DNA from: Chitinophagales bacterium
Lineage (GTDB): Bacteria; Bacteroidota; Bacteroidia; Chitinophagales; Saprospiraceae
Reading direction: 5' to 3'
DNA: 10,845 nucleotides
Assembly: GCA_013297575.1 (NCBI GenBank)
Contig: JAAFHO010000129.1
Location: 1 to 10,845 of the forward strand
Made by a program: the position numbers and the translations under genes. Each line of letters starts with the position of its first letter. Position 1 is the stretch's first letter. Under the pieces are notes generated by a model. That model searched no databases, was not told where the DNA came from, and saw nothing but the letters and a program-made list of their open reading frames with translations. Of the stretch, positions 7,158 to 10,845 are shown piece after piece.

Positions 7158-7211
7158 AAAAAAAAATTGCTATTGTTGGTACATCTCCAAAATGATACCA
7201 ACAATAGCAAT
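7158..7211 (-). terminator. intrinsic terminator of the small exported protein gene
   Basis: Arms 7166-7181 and 7196-7211 (ATTGCTATTGTTGGTA and its exact complement) form a perfect 16-bp stem with a 14-base loop. On the minus strand it is followed directly by nine T residues (A run at 7158-7166), a classic intrinsic terminator for the gene ending at 7253. In the plus direction it can fold behind terC but has no T run, so it is probably weaker for terC. Confidence 0.88.
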
Positions 7212-7252
7212 ACATAAAACGCTTCCCAATCCGCTACATTTATCGTAACGAT

Positions 7253-7456
7253 TTAGTGCCCCATACGCTTCCTCATTTTTTTATCAAACAAATCCCCTTT
7301 TGTTTTGCTGCGCTTCGTTTTTAATTCGCCGCGCTTGTTGACCTTGGGCTGCACCTGCTCATTGGATGGACAACCGTATTTGGCCTTACAAGATGGTGTA
7401 ATTGAAAGGGTAAGTGTGCAAAGCACCCATAAGATAAGCAAAGAATACTTTTTCAT
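7253..7456 (-). CDS. small exported peptide, probable lipoprotein
   Basis: A 67-residue protein with a hydrophobic signal (residues 3-20) ending ITPS-Cys23, then KYGCPSNEQVQPKVNKRGE and a very basic tail (KTKRSKTKGDLFDKKMRKRMGH). The Cys is placed as in a lipobox, although Thr-Pro-Ser is not canonical. A short mature part with a Tyr-Gly-Cys-Pro-Ser motif and a basic end recalls small uncharacterised lipoproteins of Bacteroidota (recollection, not checked). It is a stand-alone gene: a strong terminator follows it and the tRNA terminator lies just upstream. No TAnnTTTG box is clear before the ATG. Function unknown. Confidence 0.72.
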   Translation of the reverse strand: MKKYSLLILWVLCTLTLSITPSCKAKYGCPSNEQVQPKVNKRGELKTKRSKTKGDLFDKKMRKRMGH

Positions 7457-7496
7457 ATCTGATAAAACGCACGAACAAAGTGCAATATTGTTTTAT

Positions 7497-7539
7497 AAAA
7501 AACCCCTACAAAATGTTGATTAACAACAACTTGCAGGGG
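7497..7539 (-). terminator. intrinsic terminator downstream of tRNA-Arg
   Basis: On the minus strand, CCCCT pairs with AGGGG, then three pairs and five pairs (TTG/CAA and TGTTG/CAACA) follow past small mismatches, with an ATTAA-type loop. Six T residues come directly after the stem (A run 7497-7502). It starts five bases after the 3' end of the tRNA. Confidence 0.8.
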
Positions 7540-7544
7540 CTTTG

Positions 7545-7616
7545 TGGTCCCGAGTGGGATCGAACCACTATCAGAGGCTTCGGAAACCTCTATTCTATCC
7601 GTTGAACTACGAGACC
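7545..7616 (-). tRNA. tRNA-Arg (anticodon CCG)
   Basis: A 72-base cloverleaf reads on the minus strand. The acceptor GGTCTCG pairs with CGGGACC (one G-T), followed by discriminator A. The D stem is GTTC/GAAT, the anticodon stem GAGGT/GCCTC with loop TTCCGAA (anticodon CCG), the variable loop TGAT, and the T arm AGTGG-TTCGATC-CCACT. The CCA end is not encoded. It reads the CGG arginine codon. Confidence 0.95.
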
Positions 7617-7626
7617 TTAGCGGGCG

Positions 7627-7634
7627 CAAAGGTA
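7627..7634 (-). promoter_or_regulatory. candidate -7 element of tRNA-Arg
   Basis: On the minus strand this reads TACCTTTG, an exact TAnnTTTG match continued by CGCCC, ten bases before the tRNA 5' end at 7616. That leaves a leader of only a few bases. No clear -33 TTG is found at the usual distance. Confidence 0.5.
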
Positions 7635-7675
7635 ACGTGTTTTTTGGAAATGTAAGCGGGATTTAAATAGTTTTA

Positions 7676-9952
7676 TCAAAATTCTACGACAACGGTCATC
7701 ATCCAATTCGTTCCAGCCTGTGGAAAATACCCCGCTTGATGATAAATACCGCCACTACCCTCTTGTCTTGTATAGAAATCGTCGCTACGTGGGTCATAAT
7801 CCGGTGAAGTAAACCGATAAACCCATCCATTAGACGCATATTTAGCATTAAATAAATTATTGACGGCCAAAATAAATCGGATTTTTTGTTGATGGTGAAG
7901 CGATAAGTTGTAATTGAACCGTGCGTCCAAAAAGCGGAAAGCAGGCAATTGGGTATAAGTGTTTGAAGTATTGTCCAAAAATTGCCGCCCCACGTGCTTT
8001 CCAGATAATGTAATACCCAAGGCGTGTTTTTTATTGGTCGGTATAATATCGTAATTTACTTCAGCGCGAGCGATTAGATTAGGCGAAAAGGCTAAATCCG
8101 ACTTTGGATAAGTAATGGCCTCTTGTGTTCCTGTTGCCCAATTATCGCGGAATTCCACAAAATTAATGGCTTTATTCGTACTCCAAGATATGTTCCCGCT
8201 GAAAAGCAACCTCGAAATAGGTCGGGCGGTGGCCTCTAATTCCAAACCTGTACGGTAACTCGTGGGCACATTGGTGCGCGCATAAGCCCCTACGTCGTTA
8301 ATGCGTCCACTCAGCACCAATTGATTGCGGTAATACATGCCAAATAGATTGGCCGATAGCGACCAATTCGTTTGCCTAGTTTTGGCACCCGTTTCCAAAT
8401 TGAACAATTGCTCTGCCTTGGGTCGGCTATTGGGGGTAGATTGGGTAAAATCGTCGCGATTGGGTTCGCGGTGTCCAATACCTGTAAAAATATAGGCATC
8501 CGAACGGGACGAGAACCGGTAATTTAATCCTGCTTTTGGATTAAAAAACAGCAAATTAGCGGTTTGATCTACGTTCTGCAATTCGTTATTGAACCCTAAA
8601 AAATGGTAACCTACATGACGCAATTGGAGATCAACAAACGACGAAAAATGGCTAGAATATTTAGTTTCTATCTGAAAATAGGCATTTGCATCATTTTTCA
8701 CTGCATCATTCTCGTAATAACGATGGCCTTGGGGAACGGGGTTATAAGTAGCCCAAATCACTTCACCAAAATGCTTGCCCCGATATTGGTTGGCAGCACC
8801 GCCAAAGGTTAAATGCGTCTTTCCGTTAGCATATTTAATGACCCAAGTAGTGCCATAAAAATGATTATCCAGCCACCTGCGGCGGATCAAATCCGTAGCA
8901 GATATGGTCGTGTCAGCAAAGGGTATATTGTTCAAATTATAGTCGCTAAAGGCTTGGTTGGCTTTGTATTGCTCGTAATAACCAAATCCTCGGGTATAGT
9001 GGCCATTCAATTGCACCAATAGACGGGACGAAATATTGCGCTTATAGTGTAAAAGATAATGTTGTTGGTTGTAATTATCCACTTCATTGGGGTGAGGCTG
9101 GTCGGTGCGCTCCGTACCTGCTGCATTGTAGGTTCTGTTCGTACCTGCATCGTAATATTGAGCAGGAAGGCCATACCAGGCTTGGTAGGTTATTTCACGA
9201 CCTCCCAGAAAGTGCATTTGTAGCGATTGGTGGTCGTCAATATACGTTCCGGTGAGGTGTAGTGCGCGTAAATTTGCTGTTGCGCGGTCGATATAACCAT
9301 CGGAATGGACGGTGGATAACCGACCTGAAAAACTGATTTTACCACCTGCCAATGCGCCCGTTCCTAATTGTATAGCATGTTTGCGCACCCCAAAAGCACC
9401 AAAAGTATTTGTAATCTGCGCAAAAGGATCGCGAGTAACTTTGGATAGATCAATATTGACTGTTGCACCGAATGCTCCCGCGCCGTTGGTACTCGTACCT
9501 ACACCGCGCTGCACCTGTATTTCTGCCGCGGAACTGGCTAAATCGGGCATATTTACCCAAAAAACGCCTTGACTTTCGGCATCATTGAATGGTACGCCGT
9601 TTAGGGTAATGTTAACCCTTGTGGGGTCGCTCCCGCGTATGCGCAAGCCAGTGTAACCTACACCCGCACCCGCATCGGAGGTTTCTACCAAAGACGGAAT
9701 ACCGCTGAGCAAGTACGGAATGTCTTGTGCTTGTTGCTGTTGAGCAATAGCGGCGGCTTTAATGTTGGTGTGTGGAACAGGGCTGTCACTACTGGTTCTG
9801 GTAGCCTGAATGACCACCGCTTGGAGCGTAGCACTGTCTTGTTGTGCACTGATCGTAAACGAAATAAATAAGAGGATAAAGTGTAGAAAAAAGTAATCGT
9901 GTTTTGTCTTTCCAATTTTGGAAAGCATACTGTTCATTAAAAAACTGGTCAT
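7676..9952 (-). CDS. TonB-dependent outer-membrane receptor, likely thiamine uptake
   Basis: A 758-residue TonB-dependent transporter. Residues 1-36 contain a signal peptide (FFLHFILLFISFTISA before QQDS). A TonB-box-like stretch LQAVVIQATR lies at 43-52. The plug domain spans about 57-170, with LRIRGSDPTRVNITLNGVPFND, QVQRGVGTSTNGAGAFGATVNI and similar family motifs. The rest is a 22-strand-type barrel ending in Phe758. There is no N-terminal carboxypeptidase-like domain, unlike SusC proteins. Three in-frame ATGs are close together (9950-9952, 9935-9937 and 9926-9928); the last gives a shorter n-region and is a real alternative. The upstream TPP riboswitch implies control by thiamine pyrophosphate, and riboswitch-linked receptors of this kind in Bacteroidota are thiamine importers (family knowledge). 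No inner-membrane PnuT or thiamine pyrophosphokinase gene is adjacent. Confidence 0.92.
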   Translation of the reverse strand: MTSFLMNSMLSKIGKTKHDYFFLHFILLFISFTISAQQDSATLQAVVIQATRTSSDSPVPHTNIKAAAIAQQQQAQDIPYLLSGIPSLVETSDAGAGVGYTGLRIRGSDPTRVNITLNGVPFNDAESQGVFWVNMPDLASSAAEIQVQRGVGTSTNGAGAFGATVNIDLSKVTRDPFAQITNTFGAFGVRKHAIQLGTGALAGGKISFSGRLSTVHSDGYIDRATANLRALHLTGTYIDDHQSLQMHFLGGREITYQAWYGLPAQYYDAGTNRTYNAAGTERTDQPHPNEVDNYNQQHYLLHYKRNISSRLLVQLNGHYTRGFGYYEQYKANQAFSDYNLNNIPFADTTISATDLIRRRWLDNHFYGTTWVIKYANGKTHLTFGGAANQYRGKHFGEVIWATYNPVPQGHRYYENDAVKNDANAYFQIETKYSSHFSSFVDLQLRHVGYHFLGFNNELQNVDQTANLLFFNPKAGLNYRFSSRSDAYIFTGIGHREPNRDDFTQSTPNSRPKAEQLFNLETGAKTRQTNWSLSANLFGMYYRNQLVLSGRINDVGAYARTNVPTSYRTGLELEATARPISRLLFSGNISWSTNKAINFVEFRDNWATGTQEAITYPKSDLAFSPNLIARAEVNYDIIPTNKKHALGITLSGKHVGRQFLDNTSNTYTQLPAFRFLDARFNYNLSLHHQQKIRFILAVNNLFNAKYASNGWVYRFTSPDYDPRSDDFYTRQEGSGGIYHQAGYFPQAGTNWMMTVVVEF

Positions 9953-9966
9953 TAAATCATTAAATC

Positions 9967-10023
9967 AAAAAAGTGAAACATCCACTATTGAAGGGGCTTC
10001 AATAGTGTAGTGATGGTCACTAC
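9967..10023 (-). promoter_or_regulatory. riboswitch expression platform: alternative hairpins and terminator-like fold
   Basis: Read on the minus strand, a 7-bp hairpin (10007-10023, GTAGTGA-CCA-TCACTAC) is followed by a perfect 11-bp hairpin (9983-10007, CACTATTGAAG arm, 3-base loop). A competing fold pairs AGTGA (10017-10021) with TCACT (9972-9976) and CATC (10012-10015) with GATG (9979-9982), enclosing the 11-bp hairpin and ending directly at a T6 run (9967-9972). This second fold looks like an intrinsic terminator. The first hairpin uses the same AGTGA, so the two cannot coexist. The fold is drawn by eye. Confidence 0.55.
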
Positions 10024-10029
10024 TCATCG

Positions 10030-10123
10030 TCATTCCCTTTCTGGCATTACCCGGACAGGTTCGATGGGTGTAATCTCAGGAATATTTTTTTTGAAAAATC
10101 TAAAAAATATTCCACCCCAATGA
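10030..10123 (-). promoter_or_regulatory. TPP (thiamine pyrophosphate) riboswitch aptamer
   Basis: The minus strand carries the THI-element core in order. P1 is TCATT/AATGA. P2 is GGGTG/CACCC. P3 is a 12-bp A/T-rich stem (GGAATATTTTTT with its complement). Then come the pyrimidine-binding CTGAGA and the pyrophosphate-binding arm GAACCTG...GGGTAATGCCAG...AGGGAA. One pair of the P5-like CCGG/CCAG stem is a C-A mismatch where the consensus has U-A. It lies about 78 bases before the receptor start and should lower receptor expression when TPP is plentiful. Confidence 0.95.
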
Positions 10124-10128
10124 TGGCG

Positions 10129-10162
10129 CAAAGATCGGCATTATTTTGGGTTACGACCTCAA
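10129..10162 (-). promoter_or_regulatory. candidate promoter of the riboswitch-receptor transcript
   Basis: On the minus strand GATCTTTG (10129-10136) differs from TAnnTTTG only in its first base and continues as CGCC. A TTG at 10160-10162 lies 23 bases upstream, slightly long for a -33 element. The predicted start, near 10122-10124, coincides with the 5' edge of aptamer stem P1. Confidence 0.45.
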
Positions 10163-10230
10163 TATTGGAACTTTTTTCAAAACTATGTTGTTAGAACACC
10201 CTTTCACACTCAGTAGAACTTGTATAACCC

Positions 10231-10845
10231 ATGCCTCCATATATTTACGGTATTGATTTTGGCACGACCAACTCCACTTTAGCCATTTTGGATACCCGTA
10301 CCAATGAAGTGATTCAATTATTTAGTACGCCTTCGTTGTTGTTTTTTCCTGATGAACAGCGGTTCAGTTCCTTAATTCAGTATGTAGTGGGGCAAGAGGC
10401 CGTGCAGCGTTATGTGGATAGCAGGATGCAAGGTAGGTTTATGAAATCCATTAAAAAAGTATTGCCCAACAAGAGTTTTATAGATACCAAGATTGGGGGA
10501 CGGAGTTTTAAAGCAGAAGATTTAGTCGCTATTATTATCAGTCATTTAAAAAAACAAGCAGATACTTTTTTGGGTCAAACGATCACTACGGCAGTTATAG
10601 GCCGCCCTGTAGTTTTTGACGAAAACCCTGAAAAAGATCAATTAGCGCAAGAACGCTTGTCAAAAGCAGCAAAAATAGCAGGATTTGAGACATTTTTCTT
10701 TCAAATGGAACCTATCGGAGCAGCGTTCACTTATGAACGAAAAATTAAGGAACGAACCTTGGTACTTGTAGGAGACTTTGGGGGAGGTACTTCAGATTTT
10801 TCACTGATGTACCTTGATCCAAGTGCTATTAATCAAGCAGATCGA
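10231..10845 (+). CDS. Hsp70 family (YegD-like) chaperone, N-terminal part
   Basis: An open frame of 205 codons runs off the right edge. It holds the start of an Hsp70/actin-type ATPase domain: phosphate-1 motif GIDFGTTNS (residues 7-15), a central MKSIKKVLPN region (71-80), AVIGRPVVF (121-129), EPIGAAFTYE (160-169) and phosphate-2 motif GDFGGGTSDF (181-190). The short spacing and the sequence around 40-90 resemble the YegD branch rather than DnaK. It probably binds ATP in the cytoplasm as a chaperone-like protein; its clients are unknown. It is divergent from the riboswitch-controlled receptor; the 10137-10230 gap has a weak TATGTTG (10184-10190) with TTG 16 bases upstream. The C-terminal substrate domain cannot be judged. 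Confidence 0.9.
   Translation, partial: MPPYIYGIDFGTTNSTLAILDTRTNEVIQLFSTPSLLFFPDEQRFSSLIQYVVGQEAVQRYVDSRMQGRFMKSIKKVLPNKSFIDTKIGGRSFKAEDLVAIIISHLKKQADTFLGQTITTAVIGRPVVFDENPEKDQLAQERLSKAAKIAGFETFFFQMEPIGAAFTYERKIKERTLVLVGDFGGGTSDFSLMYLDPSAINQADR

Noticed and set aside
9312..9572. Plus-strand frame of 86 codons opposite the receptor plug
   Set aside because: It is a shadow of a strongly conserved coding region, with no start signal.
1..10845. Mobile elements, CRISPR arrays, defence or phage genes
   Set aside because: No spaced direct repeats, transposase or integrase motifs, target duplications or defence domains were seen. The tRNA has no adjacent repeat of its 3' end.

Overview
The window reads as a chromosomal segment of a Bacteroidota bacterium. 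The evidence is a Bacteroidota-type outer-membrane assembly lipoprotein (TamL), a DUF5683 protein, a SusC-like TonB-dependent receptor, an OMP_b-brl type barrel, the near absence of Shine-Dalgarno sequences, and several intergenic copies of the Bacteroidota -7 promoter element TAnnTTTG. The exact family cannot be fixed from this stretch. There are no transposases, integrases, CRISPR repeats or phage genes. Gene density is high and the longest gene-free gap is about 278 bases.

Left part (1-4817): the glycine-rich tail of a TPM-domain protein is followed by a secreted beta-barrel protein (180-809). This gene converges on a three-gene minus-strand operon across a perfect 18-bp bidirectional terminator. 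The operon reads tamL (Omp85-family outer-membrane lipoprotein), a DUF5683 membrane protein, then a rhomboid intramembrane protease, with gaps of only 19 and 25 bases.

Centre (4838-7150): divergent from tamL, with 20 bases between the start codons, is a SpoU/TrmH-type RNA 2'-O-methyltransferase. TerD-like and TerC-like genes follow on the same strand, each behind its own likely -7 element. TerC proteins are membrane metal-handling proteins and TerD proteins are calcium-binding stress proteins, so this looks like a minimal two-gene Ter stress module.

Right part (7158-10845): a small cysteine-containing exported peptide gene (minus) ends in a strong terminator. A tRNA-Arg(CCG) gene (minus) has its own terminator and promoter. 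A 2.3-kb TonB-dependent receptor gene (minus) is preceded by a TPP riboswitch, which makes it a likely outer-membrane importer of thiamine or a precursor. Between aptamer and start codon two mutually exclusive RNA folds can be drawn, one of which resembles an intrinsic terminator. A divergent Hsp70/YegD-like gene runs off the right edge.

I see no wholly novel system. The most interesting items are the riboswitch expression platform, a perfect 13-bp inverted repeat inside the methyltransferase gene with a tamL promoter-like box as its loop, and a repeated extended promoter motif.
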